NCBI GenBank assembly: GCA_013397845.1
Contig: VZTG01002329.1
Span: forward strand, 248,001-312,000
Direction of reading: 5' to 3'
Source: Melanocharis versteri
Lineage: Eukaryota; Chordata; Aves; Passeriformes; Melanocharitidae
Length of the DNA stretch: 64,000 bases
The position numbers and the translations under genes are program-made. The notes beneath the pieces were generated by a model. The model was not told the DNA's origin. It saw nothing but the letters and a program-made list of their open reading frames with translations, and did not search any database. Positions 11,446 through 24,847 of the stretch are shown here, piece by piece (the first letter of the stretch is position 1; each line of letters starts with the position of its first letter).

Positions 11446-14400
11446 CATCATTACCACTCTAAAGAGTGCGGCTGCTGGAGTGGCTCTGTACCAGTTTATA
11501 CCAGCAGAGAACCTGCACGGAACTCTTTGAGGGATCATTTTTTAAACCCTTCCCTAGAAAGGGGATTCCCACTGTTGCTGCATTTGGATAGGAACTGCTG
11601 AAAGTTTAATGACCTTAGCAAGCACAAAGGACTCTGCACTGATGCCCATGACACAGCTAAACTCATTGCCCACATACACAGAGTCCATTTGTTCCTGGGA
11701 TGGTTTCAGGAACTTCTAGATAATCCAGAAATATGCATCATTAAGCAGGTCTTTATTGCAAAGACTCAGTCTGGAGTGAAAGGGAGTTCCCCACGAGGGG
11801 CCATATCTGTCAATCTGGATAACATGAACTATTCATATTGCAGGCTCCATCTTTATTTGAGCATTAACAGGTGCTGATGGATCCCTTCTTCCCACAGTGA
11901 GCTCGGGTGCAAGTTGTGCAAGTAGGAAGGTAGAATCACTTTCAAAATTCTCCTCTAGAGACTTCACCTTCTCAGACCATCTGCTGCACTCATTGCTAAG
12001 TCAGTCCATGGCCTGAAGATCATCTCTGACTGCCTAATACAACCAGGACCACAATGTGAAATTTTAATGATGGCAGAAATAAATACATTTTTTTTAAAAC
12101 CCAAGCATCCCTTGAAATCCAGGAGGTCAAGAATCCTGGGCTAATAGGAGCAATTATAGGACAAGTTCATAACATGGTACTGTCACTTGCATTAGAATTC
12201 AGGGTGAATGATACGGATTGACAGAAGCAATCAGTGACCTTAGGACAGCACCTTGTTTAGTGCAGAGAAAGCTCTGGCTGGGTTTTGTTCTGATACCAGT
12301 CCACAGCTCCCAAGGAGCGTAACCCCAACACTGCGTGCCTTGGGCTAGAACACTTCCAGTGATTACCAGCTGCAATCAAAGATCTTTGCCCTCCTGCAGG
12401 GAAAAAACAGGATCAGGCTCAGGAGAAAATAGATAAACAAACCCATGCAGCTGGGTGAATAATCCCCCTGTTCTATTTATTGCTGATATCCAGCATACAT
12501 CAATAAACCTGTGGGATCTCTTGAGGGAATCTACTGAGCACTGGATGCAGATGCTGTACATGAGATGTTTGAGTTTATTTTTTTTCACAAAAAAGAAGGC
12601 TGAAGAAAGAGTTGATAATTATTTTTGTCTATGTGATCAAGATATACAATCAAAACATAGAGTAATTTTTTCCCCCTCCCTAACAGGGCTGGGAAAAACA
12701 GCAGTGAGCTTAAACAGCAGCAAGGGAAATTTAGGATAAACATAGAGTAATGTTTCCTGATGAAAAGGACAGCCAACTGTTCCACCACTGGAGGACTGTA
12801 AAGCGTAAGTTAGACAAATTGATCATGAAATCCTGCCAGAAGAAAAGACAGAGAGTAGATAGTCTCTTCTGTCTCTATTTTTAAATTTCTATGAGGTTTT
12901 GGGAATCTTTCTGTTGGACTGGCTTTAGCTGCTTGACAATGTCTTCCGTGGCAAGCCGCAAAGCAGGATTCCAGTGAAAGTGCCAAGCAGAGACTATTTG
13001 GTATGGCTGCAGAATACAGACACAGTTCTAGAAGTGCTAGAAGATGCCCAGGTCTTCTTTGGGATTTACAGCAAAGGATTGAACAAAAAAATGGGTCCTG
13101 GGATTAAAAAATTTCATTTCTGAACCTCAATTTTTCTAAACAGCACCTCAATCTTTCATTCTCTACTACATGTATTTACAACTATTACACACACAAAGAA
13201 ATGAACAAGCAAGGCAAAAAGGGTGCTTCTGAGCAGTGAAGAGAAATGGGCTTTATAGAATTATTTTATTTGCACTTATAGGAAATGCAGAGATGCTACA
13301 GTGATTGCAGTGCTGGATTGAAAAGAGTATTTATTCTGAAATTGTTGGAGTCACCTGTCCTTGACCCTGTCTTCCAAGGAAATCAATACTGTACCTGGCA
13401 TTACGCATGCCGCTAGATTTCAGCTAGCTTTGACATCTAGTTATTTTTCAGCTCGTATTGAAGTCCTTCATTCACTATTTCCAGTTTTCCCTAGGTTTTT
13501 GTACAAAACCTTTTCTTTTCAAGTTTTCTCGTATTGAAAATTATTTCCTGATTCACCTGGTAGCTTTCTGACAGCTTTTGTGAAAGAACAAAAGGTGGCT
13601 TATCTCCTCCTCTATTAACAATATCACCTCAACTTCAACGTGTTTCCAAGCTGCTGTGCTTTGTTTTCTGTATGCTTTTAATTACAGCTCTTGTACCTTT
13701 GGAAGACTGAGGTTTTCTTTCCTCCCTCCTGAGATCTGCCCTGTTCCCCTTAAAGCTTTTATTTTCTTGTCTGTTTGCTGTCTTGGTATTGACAGGATCT
13801 TCACTACTATCTGATTCTGTCACCTCTCATTCTTTAATGATGCCACCTCTCTGCCTCAGAAAAGTGTTTCAAGGATTACTTCTGTATCTGTCCAGGTGTT
13901 CTGGAGCAGGGTCAGCACCATCCTCAGACGCCCAGTCACGGTGCCCCCACCATGGCACAGGCAGATCCATCTCAATTATACTCCGTGTGTGCCACGTGCC
14001 TCTAGAACTGCACCAAAGAGAGGTTTGGATCACCTCAGTTTAGCCATTAGTGTACCAGTGAGTGCCAGGAACATCCCAGGGTCCTTTGGCAGCTCTAGCT
14101 GTTAGAGATCTGCCTTAACTGCAGGAGAGCAAGGACAGGCTGCAGGATGGGGCTTTGTCTCCCTGCACCCCTTTCCTTTTGGAAGCATTTTCTTGATACA
14201 CCTCACAAAATTAATCTGTCTTTACTAACACACAGCTGCCACAGGCTGGTGTTTCCTAGGCAACATTCCTATGGAAAAGCAAACTACTGACCATTCTTAC
14301 TTCACTCTTGTGAAGTCAAGCTATAGTTTCATTTATTATCCTTTAAAAATGTGGTTGCCGCTATGCAGGTGAAAAAGAAGACAAAGTAGCCACTACTATT

Positions 14401-17400
14401 TCCCAAGGGCCACAAGCTGGTCTTTACATGCTGCTCTCAACAGCACAGCTGTGAAAGTGCCCTTTAGGCTCATAATAATTCCTAGGAAAATTAACATCAG
14501 CTATTTTTTTAAACAACAAATTTTTTTTCCATGTTTTTCATTCAATTGGGGAGCACCTATCAGCTATGTGTTCCACAGCTGGGTGAACCATAACTAGCTT
14601 TCTTATTTAAACCAGCTGTAAGCAGACCTGGGGAGGATGATGGTCTCTGAGCTCTGTTGCAGGAGCTTGTGATGATTGCTGAGGTCGAAGTGACACTCTG
14701 AATGCTCACAGCACTGCACAAATGCAGGTATTGAAGTGCTCCCCTGTTCTCCGTGTCTGTCTCCAGCACACCATGAAATTTTTCTTTTTGTAAACTAATC
14801 CAATCCTGCCTCCCTGATAAGCATGGCTTTAAACTTAATTGTTTGTTTATTTTTTGAGGAGGAAGAAGGAAGCAGCAAGGAAAGCATCGCACACTGATGC
14901 AATCAAGCACAGGAGAGAAAAGCAAAACCTCTGCAGCAACAGGAGGCACCTAAAAAAATGCTGAACAAGACAGTTCATCAATATGCTTGCCCTGTGCTTC
15001 CCGGGCTGTCTTTCTCTCAGATTCTTAACTTGATGGACTGGTGATTGCCCTTTTTTTCTCAAGAGACACCGCTAAAGCCTATCAGAGGAACTTGCCACGT
15101 CTATTCTTAGCCTCCAGATCTATTGTAGGAGTAGAGAGGTAGGGTTCTTCTGCTAGCCAAGACAAAAAAGAATCAGCTGTCTGCAAGCTGATAAAAGCAA
15201 AGCTGCAATTTCCATTTACTTTTCAGTTTCATATGTGCCATGTTGGACTGCTTCAGCTCCCTGTCACTGCAAGATTTGTTTTGTATTAGCAAAGCTCACA
15301 TTCTGGGGAGCAGCAGTAGGTAACAGGAGAGCTGCTACCACTTTCTTTTTTAGAAAAATCACTCCTAAGCAAGAAATAACCCTGTCCTCGCAATCACAGC
15401 AATTTTACACCAGAGGCATACAAAAGAATAAAATAGGTGGCGTGTTTTAGATGGCTCAGACATGCACATGACACTAAAAAGAGACTGTTATTTTATACCA
15501 GGGAGATGTGGATTCCTTCTTTTCTACTTTATCCTGGACAAGCTATGGGAGAACGTGAGCTGTAGAGGGCAAGGTGCTGGCTATCCTTCATCCCCAGGGG
15601 ATTTTCTGCTCCAGCTCCCACAGCCTTGAAGCATTTGCCATCACTGTAACATTATGCAGCTGGCTCTAGAGCAGAACAGATGCAGCTCAAAGGCCCCGAT
15701 GGTGTAATTCTCAGCGCTCGTGTGAGGGAACCTGTGGGCCTCACACGCAGAAGATGGGACAAGATAGCTCTCTTTGTGGGTCTTGGCTATGACCCTGTGC
15801 ATTCAACAATCAGGAGGAAAAACTCCCTCCCCTCCATGCTCCCGGCGGGCTGATGCAGGTCACACATGAATGAAGGCAGCTATTTCACACTTGGCTTGCA
15901 GAGGGCACAGCATACTTGTCTGGGGAGCAGGGAGAGGAGGGAATGCGGGAAGGAGGAGAAGGAAAGAAAACAGGGCAATGGGACTTGAATCTGTCCTTGA
16001 ATCATTCATAACACCAGCTGGATATAAATGCAACTCACTTAAGAGACTTTGTTTTTTAATGCTTGTTTGGTTTTCTCTTTATAACTTGTCGAAGAAGGCT
16101 TTTATTATTTTGGGGTTTTTTCAGAGCTCCTAAGTCCTCTTTTGTCCTCTCTCTTCAGCTCAATGTAGTTAGAGACTGCCTATTTTATCTCCAAGTCCCA
16201 GGAAACCCCACAGGCTGCCCTCCCAATGTCTTATAAAGTTTTGAGTTCACTCAGTGGGTACATTGGAAAGGAACGAACTACATTCCTTTAGTGATGACCA
16301 CTCAAGGCATAGCGGGCAGATCAAACCCAGTGTGGATTCTGAAGAGATACACCTTATTCAGCTCATGCATGCTATCCATGATTCTGCTGTATGGACCTTG
16401 ATGCCAGTAAAAGCCTAAAATTTATTCCAAGATCATCTCAGATAACATGGAAGTGATGAGTATAATGTTCATTCTTCTTGGTAAGCGTGATTACAAGCCA
16501 TGACACTTCCTTGCATGAAACCAAAGCAAACTGAGTTAGTGAAAACTGCCTGTCAGAAGTGTTCTATTTAGAGACAATTGCAGTTCAGGATCTTAAAACA
16601 TTTCTGAAAGAAACAGAAAAATATACAAATCTTGCCGAGGAAACAAGTTTTGAATCAAATATTCTAAAAATATTTCCCATGATCCCTTTTTTTTTTTTCA
16701 TGAGGAAACATTATATTAGGAGAGGGCGCAGGAAAAATAGCTTGGGGTGGTAAAGCTATTGGCACACATTTGGCATGGATGGTGCTAGGAAGGCTGACAG
16801 GTTTCTTCTTTTCAGGAACCATCTTGCACTCCTTGCAGAGCCAAGTATTCCTGCTTACATCAGGCACACCCTGACTGGGATGTGTCTCTGTGTCTGAAAT
16901 GCTGCACTTACAGCTTAATGTATCAAAGCCAGTGCACATTAATTTTAATTCCTATGACTATGCCAAGCTGTAAATGGAGGTGGTTCATGAATCATTCAGC
17001 TGGAGAGGCAGTTTCCAGGAGAGAAGCAAGGCAGGTGGTTGTGACAGCTAAACCTCCCCAGCTATCCCAGGTTTAACTTACCCATCTAGGGCAGTATTCT
17101 TATTTACTCTGCCTACTGAAGTCCTGAGAAGACAAAATATCACTTCTCCCCTGCAGCTTATTCAGCTTTCCTTCTCCTGGGAGCTACTCAGAGCTGTCAG
17201 CTCACCCTTATTTGTCCCTAAACAGCTCCAGATGAAATGAGAAAGGAAAGCCACACAGCTTCAGCTGTAGCTTGCTGGTAAGAAAGTCCTTTTTGGACTG
17301 CAAGGGAGGAGAGCTTGTCTCAGCACCTCAGGCAATAATTGAGAGGAATAAGGACATGCAAGGGCAGGGCAGGAGAAGCTGAGTTTTCTCTGGTATCAGC

Positions 17401-19484
17401 AATAAATTATCCTAGAAGCCAGGAAGGAAGGTGTTGTGTCTCACTTTCTCAGTCAATGATCAGTCTACAGAAGAAGTAGAATGCTTCTGGAGGCAGGAGA
17501 AAATGTGGGCTGAACACGGGATGTTGTGTTATCATCATAATGTGTGGCTCCCAAGCTAGCTCCTTGTCTCTGCAAAGGAGCAGCCCTGATCTGCCGTGTA
17601 AAGATTTTATCGTGAAGGGATCTCCTTTGTGAAGTCACACTCCCTCATTTCTCTGCCTCCAAAATACGAGGCTCTCCATGTCCCTCTGTACCTGAGAGGA
17701 GGGCAGCTTCTCCCCAGGCTGTGATGCACAATGCATGACAATTCAGGCAGGGCTCTCCGGGAGCTCTCCCATCCCAGGGTAACTCAGCTCCTGCCTATCT
17801 TCTAATCCCTGAGATGTTAAGAACAGACACCCACGCAGCTCCAGCTCTGGGAAATGCTTTCACCATGAGGGATCTGGGAGCTCCTCGGTGGTAGCAGGGT
17901 CCAGCTCTCTGGCAGTTCTCTGAAGCTCAGTATCCAGAGTTGCCCTTGGGCCCTCCTTGGTCTCCTAAGGTTCAAGCAAAATTTCAGACATAGATATGGA
18001 CCCAAGGAGTGCCCTGAACCCAGTGCCATACAAGGATATGCTACTTCCAAATAGCTCTGTAGTGTAACTGGAGTCTTTAAAATCAGAGAGCTGAAAAGCT
18101 GAGGGAAGCCTCGGAATTTGCCTAATTTGCATTGTATCAATTTTGTAAACACCTCAGAAGGGATATAGCTAGAAAACTTGTTTCTACCATTAGATAGCAC
18201 CTGCTTTGAATAGTAATGAAGAAAAAGTGAAGAAAAGGAGAAAACTATGTTCTACAGTTGTATTATGTCTCCTGCAGTTCAGTGAAACAGCTCCCTGGTT
18301 TGAGCTCATGAACATTTACTGTATATTCATTTTATGGGTTTTGAGTAACTCTTCTCAGTTAAAGGACTTATTTCAGCACATATGGGCTTCCAAATATAGT
18401 GAAACCAATTTGCTTTGAAAAGCAATATATCTGCTAAAGGGCAGTTTTATTTTCCTTTAGGTAAAGCAGAACTTTTATGCATAGCAGGATCCCAAAATAC
18501 AAAGCCCACTAATTAGGGGCAGGGAGAGACAGCATACTAAGACTAATTAAAAACCTGGTGAAATATTTTAAAACCTCAAAGGATCCTGACCTCAAACCCT
18601 TTATAGCAGCTTTTCCCAACTACTCAAGCTCCCTCCAGCACTTAAGCAGGAATGAGCAATCACTATTTTAGTACCTATGTGTCTATTAAACAAAAAAAAC
18701 TGTGTCTACATTTGAAGGATTATTTGTAGACATTACACTGAGAATGCACTCAACAGTGATTAAAGAAAAGCAGGTCTGCCAAGAGACCTGATAAGTAAAG
18801 CAATGAGACCTCACTGCCACACCTTGTGCACTGCCCCATTCATCCCTGCCTGCCCCACACCTCAGGCTCTGTTCTCGTGAGGAGTTGAAACTTGTTCTTT
18901 TTCCTCTTGCTGCTGTAACTCCATAAATCTGCAAGCCAAAGCTAAACCCTGGAGTTCAGAGACTTCTAGGGTCTGGGTGCTATGTCTGCCAGCTGAGGAC
19001 ACCAGGAGCCAAAAGCCTACAGTCTGAGAGGGAAATTACCAAGGGTTTGCCAGTGAGAAACACCGGCAGTGAGACCTAAAGCTAAGCGTGGTCTGCGAAG
19101 TGTCAAGATGTGAACAGCATGCCCAGGCCCTGATGGCAAGCAGTGGCAAGTCAGGGTCCAGTTCAGCTCCCCAGTGTCACATCCCACTGCCCCTTGAGAC
19201 ACCGAAGGGTAGCCGAGACACCCACACACGGCCGGCTGAGGTGATGTGGAGCTGAGGGAAGACCTCGGCCTCCTGATGGGAGACAGGACATAACACCAGA
19301 ATAATTTAATAATAGTTTGCTGCATTTAAGTACATGAATCTTGACTCTACTCAGTCTAGTCAGAGTCAAGGGGGTTCACCTGTAACAGATACCAACATTT
19401 GGCCTGGTCAATAGCTCTCCTGGGTCAATTAACTGTATTGACAGCACAGTTGTATTGAAATTATTTGGAAAAATTTTTACACTG

Positions 19485-19655
19485 ATAGAGTAGACAAACA
19501 TTGGAAGAGGCTGCCCAAGAAAGTGGTGGAAAATGACCAAAAAATGTGTAGATGTAGTGCTTAGAGATACGCTTTAGTGATGGACTTGGCAGTGCTGGGT
19601 TAATGGTTGGACTCAATGATCTTAAAGGTGTTTTTCAGCCTAAATGATTGGGCGA
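19485..19655 (+). mobile_element. CR1 LINE 3' fragment
   Basis: Landmarks on plus are 'ttggaagaggctgcccaaga', 'gtgatggacttggcagtgc', 'ggttggactcaatgatctta' and the end 'cagcctaaatgatt'. This is the last ~170 bp of a CR1 copy in plus orientation, of the same type as the copy at 44.5 kb. Confidence 0.82.
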
Positions 19656-21731
19656 ATTGCACTCTAAACATAGTTACACACCTGAATTCCTACTCGCCTC
19701 TAGAGTATACAGGCCTTCATTCACATGAGAATAGAGCTACCTCTGCAGAAGGTAAGTGTACAGCTGAATGAGGTCCAGCCTCCTTAAATACTTGGTGAAG
19801 CTGGTAAAAGTGCTTTTCCTCTTCAAAGCCATTGCTGTGCACAGCCATGCATGGAAAGGTCCTGGGACAGAAAGGTCCTTAGGGTACATGAATGTGGTGA
19901 GCACTCCCATGGGAGAAAGGATCTGGTTTCTGATCCTGGGCTGTGAGGCCTGGATGGGGGGAGGGGGAATTGAGTTTTGTTTGTTTGTTTGTTCATTTGG
20001 CAGAGAAGGGGGAACAGTTAGTAGTGGGTTGCAAAAATGCATCATCAGTCCCCGTAACTGGGAGGACCTCTGACTATTTTTCTCCTCAAGGGACTGACTG
20101 AGTAAATCTCAGGGCTAGAGAGCTCCGTTCCCTCTTACCTGCTCTTACCCCGTGTCATTAGGATCCCTAGTTTCATTATGCTGCAGCAGAAAAAGAAGTT
20201 TTGGAGGTTGCTCCTTACCTGGCCTCACTGAAACCTGGTCTCACGTGCCTCACATGGGCAGTTACACAGTGAGGAGGAAAAACAGAACTTTTGCTGCATA
20301 AGCATCCCTGTTGGAAGAGACTACCAGGATAGAGAAGGCACATATTTGCTGGTGAAGGGATTGCCTGACCAAGAAGCACAAGCAGTGCCCTACACCACAG
20401 GGGGACACAACTGTTGAGATACAGCACAAAACGCAAACGGGCTCCACAAAGTAATATTACACCAAAATAATAACCTGTGGGGGTATTATAGTTTTTAATC
20501 ATTATATTCTGAGAACCTCTCTGTAGGATATGGAAAAGCTTCTTCTGCAAACAGAGAGACATTCTGGACCTCAAATGTGCATCAAGTGTTGACAAAATGG
20601 CACCACCTCCTCTGCAATGGCTCAGCAGCTGGGGTTTGAACCACCTCCAGTCAGGACAGGTTGGCCTGAATTGCTTCCAGGACATCAAAAAGCTCTTACA
20701 TTTCAGCAACAGTTCTTGTCTTCCACAGCAGTTTGACCTATTGTCTTAGTGGGAGTATTTTTTTACTGTTCAATACCTGCCACAATAAATCAAACTCCAT
20801 ATATTAACAAGAAGCTCAGAGTAAGTTAAATATCAATGGATTAATTAAATATGAGGGGCAATGATTGCCAGCTAACATAGGCTTTTGCAGTGTTATTGCC
20901 TGTTTTAATAAACAGTCCTCAAATTAATTTGTGAGGGTGGTGCCTATTCTGAATGCATGCTTTGTGCCTTGCCTCCCTTGCCCCACTTCAAGGAACATTA
21001 TCTGCTGCTGTTGTGTGGTGGCAAACTCCTCTGCATATGGAAGCAGGTGCTCCCCAGTTATCACAGACTGACATTCAGCACCTTCACTGATGTGTAGATA
21101 ATGTCAGCCTGGAAAGGTGGCAGGCAGCGTCTTGTCCAGCCTTCCCTGTGGTATGGAAAGATAAGCATCTCCAGCTGTCAAAATCCTTCTCCTTTCTACT
21201 GTATGCAAAACTTACATCCCATTTGTGGCAGCTGAGGGTGAGAGATATGCCCTTGGTTTAACATGCTTTGCAGTTAATCCTCTCTAAAGCGTATTTAAAG
21301 CCAACAGCAGTAACTCAGTATATTAAGGGATTTGGTCAGTGACCATATTTTAATGGCCATCAGATTGACAGTGCCCCCCTTTATATTGTAATTCTCTTGT
21401 GGTACTTATGCATGCATTGCATGTACAGGCTAAAGGGGATAAGGGAATTTTATAAATCCTGGGGCCTGAGAGAAACGCAACCCTAGCCAGGAACAAAATG
21501 TGTGCCGTTTCATCAGGTTTTTGTATCGTTACCTATCTCAATTTGCAGAAACAAGCTGCTTATAATGGCAGTGAAGAGGCTGATGCCTGATGGTTAGTAT
21601 TTTAAGCACTTTAAATAGCACAGGGTGATATAAGCTGGAGCTATTGTGCTTGCTCTAAACAGTGGCCTGTGATGACACAATGTGATGACATGGACTGTTG
21701 CAAATCTAGCAAAAACAACCTCTAGGCGTAG

Positions 21732-21769
21732 GTACTAGGCAATACTACAGTAGTATAGGTAACTAGTAC
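21732..21769 (+). repeat. Nested inverted repeat (hairpin/cruciform)
   Basis: Outer arms gtactag (21,732-21,738) and ctagtac (21,763-21,769) enclose inner arms atactac (21,742-21,748) and gtagtat (21,750-21,756) around a single central A. Both arm pairs are perfect complements. Confidence 0.8.
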
Positions 21770-21992
21770 TAGAGCAGAAATAAACTATTTTGATACTACA
21801 AGGAAATATTTTTAATCCTGGTTTCTTGATGTTCATGTGATTGCACCGTGACTGTATTTGTCTGAAAACTGTTGAGTCAGTAGCTGATTTCAATCAGCTT
21901 TGACAGAGCTTCCGAGGGTATCCTACTTTTGCCAGCTCTGTGAACATTGGGTATCTGAATAGAGCTAAAAGAGACACATTTAACATCCTGGT

Positions 21993-22057
21993 GGGAGAAG
22001 AGGAGGAGATAAGAAAAGAAAGGAAAGATCAAAAAGAGAAAAGGAGACAGAGAAAAG
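21993..22057 (+). repeat. Purine-rich (GA) tract
   Basis: Sixty-five bases of A and G with only four pyrimidines. The low-complexity run inside a short open frame gives a Glu/Lys/Arg-rich translation that should not be read as a protein. Confidence 0.8.
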
Positions 22058-22837
22058 TTCTTGTCTTGTTAGACACCAGCACATTTGCTGCCAGACGCAG
22101 ACCTTGGTGTATTCACTGTTTGCCTTGTCCCTGCTCCTGGCATCAGGTAACCCAGCCTGCACACAGCAGCTAAAAAGCAGCACCTGGACTTCATACCCTG
22201 CCAAGCACAGTTACAATCAACAGCACAAAGACACCTGGACTTACTGCTCTGGGGTTCCCTGTGCTCCACTCTGGTGCGTGGACCTCCATGGGTTGGGGAG
22301 AAACAAATACATGGAACATCAGGAAGCTGGAAGAAAACACATTTGTAGGAGCTGATTACTTTTAGCCACTACAACAGCTTGTCACTGGTCTCTCCTCCGT
22401 ATTTGTGTGCAATTGGGCTTCAACCAGCAGGACTCTGAGCAGCCCTCAGTCGTGCCCCAAGGCTATAAATACCTGGGAGCAGAGGAATGGACAAATCCAA
22501 ATCTCCCATAGCCTGGTGGAGAGCTTTAACTGGTGATTTATTACACAGCAGGACAAGCATCTGGCTGCTTTACTGATAGGAAGCTGCACAACTCCAGAGT
22601 TTGTGTTGCATCACACTTGGAGGCAGGCATCTGACAGCAGGTGAAAACCAGACTACCTTTGGTAGCTCTGCTCTTGGCAGTTTAATCCCACAGATCCATT
22701 CTGACACACCTTACCCTGTCTGTTCACTGCATAAAGGATCCACAGAGGATCCACTCCGAAGACTCCGATGGGCTCCTCCAGCAAGCAGTGCCTGGCACCC
22801 TCTGTCCCATGCTGACACTGTCCTGTTCAACAGATGT

Positions 22838-23345
22838 AGAGTCATAGAAAGGCTTGTGTTGGAAGGGACCTTAAAGATCGAGGCAGTGATTCTGCAGCTG
22901 AGGAACAGCCTTGTCAGACCTGCAGGCAGGCTGAGGTGGGAGAACACATAGAGATGGTCAAGTTCAACCCCCATCCATGCAGGTGTGTCTCACCAGGGCT
23001 GAGTCACTTTCCTGGACCTGCTGGTGACACTTTTCCTAATGCAGCCCAGGGCACTGTTGGCCTTTTTTGCAGGTAGGGACACTGCTGGCTCCTGTCAAAG
23101 CTGGTGCCCACCAGGACCCCCTCATCCTTCTCTGCAAAGATGCTTGTGAGCGAGACAGCTCTTGGCATGTTCTGGTGCCTGGGGTTGTTCCTCCCCAGAG
23201 GCAAGACTTGACACTTTCCCTGGTTAAACTTCACGAGGTTCCTGGCAGCCCGGTTCTCCTGCCTGTTGAGGTCCCTCTGGATGTCAGCATGACTTTCTGG
23301 TGCACCTGGCACTCCTCCCATTTTTGTACCAGCTCCAAGCCTTAT
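22838..23345 (-). mobile_element. CR1 LINE, internally deleted
   Basis: The 3' terminus on the minus strand is seen as 'tcatagaaaggcttgtgttgg' shortened at 22,838, followed by 'aagggaccttaaagatc'. A stretch of about 70 bp that does not resemble CR1 (22,880-22,945) and a jump follow. Then comes the C-terminal part of the reverse transcriptase ORF on minus: IQRDLNRQ, RNLVKFNQGKCQVLPLGRNN and IFAEKDEGVLV, within a 125-codon frame (23,004-23,381). These match the CR1 ORF2 wording closely. The element has lost several hundred bases between these parts. Confidence 0.88.
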
Positions 23346-24807
23346 GCTTTCCCACAGCCAGAGCCTGCTGTGGAATGACACCGTGCCTTGGTGTGAGCTA
23401 AATGCAGCAGTGAGATTATTGCTCCAGCAGTTCCAGCCACTGCTGAGCCTTCTGTTTGAGGTGCTGTGGGCACCAAGAGGCCAGGGCAGGAATCTGGTCT
23501 ATTTACTATTCTGCAAGTAAAGTTACAGATCTAGAGAATTTACAAATGAATGTCCAAGGGTTGAAATGCCTCAGATGCGCAAACAGTGACACCATGCCCT
23601 GAGCCTTCTTTGTAACTCACCTTAAATTGTTAATATCCTCTTTGCAACTATTTGTCTGAAAATGTATTTCATCTGAACTAACTGCTGTGCAGGACTGAAC
23701 CAATGTTTTGTTGTGAGACATGCTAGATACAGCAAAAAACCACATTTCTACCTCTAACACAAATGCTTGACTCCCCCATCCTTATATTTGCCCAGGCCCA
23801 ACAAAAAGCCATATGTTTTTCATTGCTTTTTCTACTCATAGTCACTAAAAATCAGTATAAAAGAGAAAAAGGGAAAAAACCTCAGAATCTGAACATTTTA
23901 GTGCAGTGCTGCTAGAAATATGGGTATATTTTTAAGGCAGCTCCATTTGACTTGGTTCTTGCAATTGAAAAGGAAGGTAAATGAAAATGTAGCGGTTGGT
24001 TGGGGTTTTTTCTTTTTTTGTATTATGACATTCTGTTTTACCTTTCCACAATTAATAGCCGGTTCTAAAACGTTGGGTTTCTTTTTACCTGAACAGTGGA
24101 TTTTACATGTATTTTTTACTGCAGGTGAAGTAAACGGAAACAATGGCAGGTAAACAAAATTGCAAATGTGTCTGGGGGAAAGGTAGGGAAGATGACGAAT
24201 CTATAATCACACCTCTGTCAGCCTGGCTCCTCTCAGCTTAGATGGCAGGATGGTGCTCTCTAGGTATAATGGAGATCTATAAATAGCTGCATCATTATAT
24301 AACCCAGCAGCAGTGTCATTCTCTTTCTAAATATAGGCTGTGCAGCAAAGGACAGTCTGGTGATGTGTTGCTACTGATACCGATTAATAGCATGACTCAC
24401 ACTGCCCAGTTAATAAAAATGAAATGTGTGCCTCGGAGGCACCACATTGGGTAGGGTGAATTTATATGAGGAAAAAAACCCAACATATTAGATTTGCTTT
24501 TGTGACCAGTGAAGGAGAAACTGAAATCTAAGCAATTTCATAATGCAGGGCAATATTACATTATGTCTCTCTAATCATAATGACTTCAAATAAATGTGAA
24601 GCTGTCATTAATGAAATACTTAATGTCTTGTGTTCTGTTCATAAAAAATAGTTTATTGCCTTTGAGTAATTACTGCAAACTCATTTGGGGGATTATAATA
24701 ATCTCACATTTCCCAGGTCAACATGCCTGGCATGCTTGGGATCCATTCAAAGGTGGGCTGTGTTCACTCAGGATACAGGTGCAGAGCTCCCACTATCAAC
24801 CAGGCTT

Positions 24808-24847
24808 GGGAAGGGAGAAGGGAGGGAACGCAGAAGGGAGGGAAAAT
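24808..24847 (+). repeat. Purine-rich tract (GGGA/GAAG)
   Basis: Forty bases almost entirely A and G, interrupted only at the central cgc, with repeating aaggga units. Low-complexity sequence that may adopt unusual structure. Confidence 0.7.

Larger units (their letters stand above)
5721..19484. other. Intergenic region
   Basis: About 13.8 kb without a recognisable gene. It contains the short repeats at 8.2 and 11.4 kb, and a repeat-poor TAAT-rich block near 9.38-9.70 kb. A GC-moderate stretch at 11.2-11.6 kb has LTR-like texture, but no terminal TG..CA repeats or second copy were found. Open frames are below 130 codons and unassigned. Confidence 0.55.
19656..22837. other. Intergenic region
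   Basis: No gene was recognised. A 164-codon minus-strand frame (20,215-20,709) has no recognisable domain. The stretch 20.8-21.5 kb is AT-rich with TAAT cores. The hairpin and the purine tract are listed separately. Confidence 0.55.

Noticed and set aside
11223..11605. Solo LTR
   Set aside because: The texture is suggestive, but I found no TG...CA termini, target duplication or second copy in the window.
20215..20709. 164-codon open frame on minus
   Set aside because: No domain, no splice or promoter context, and composition typical of a chance frame.
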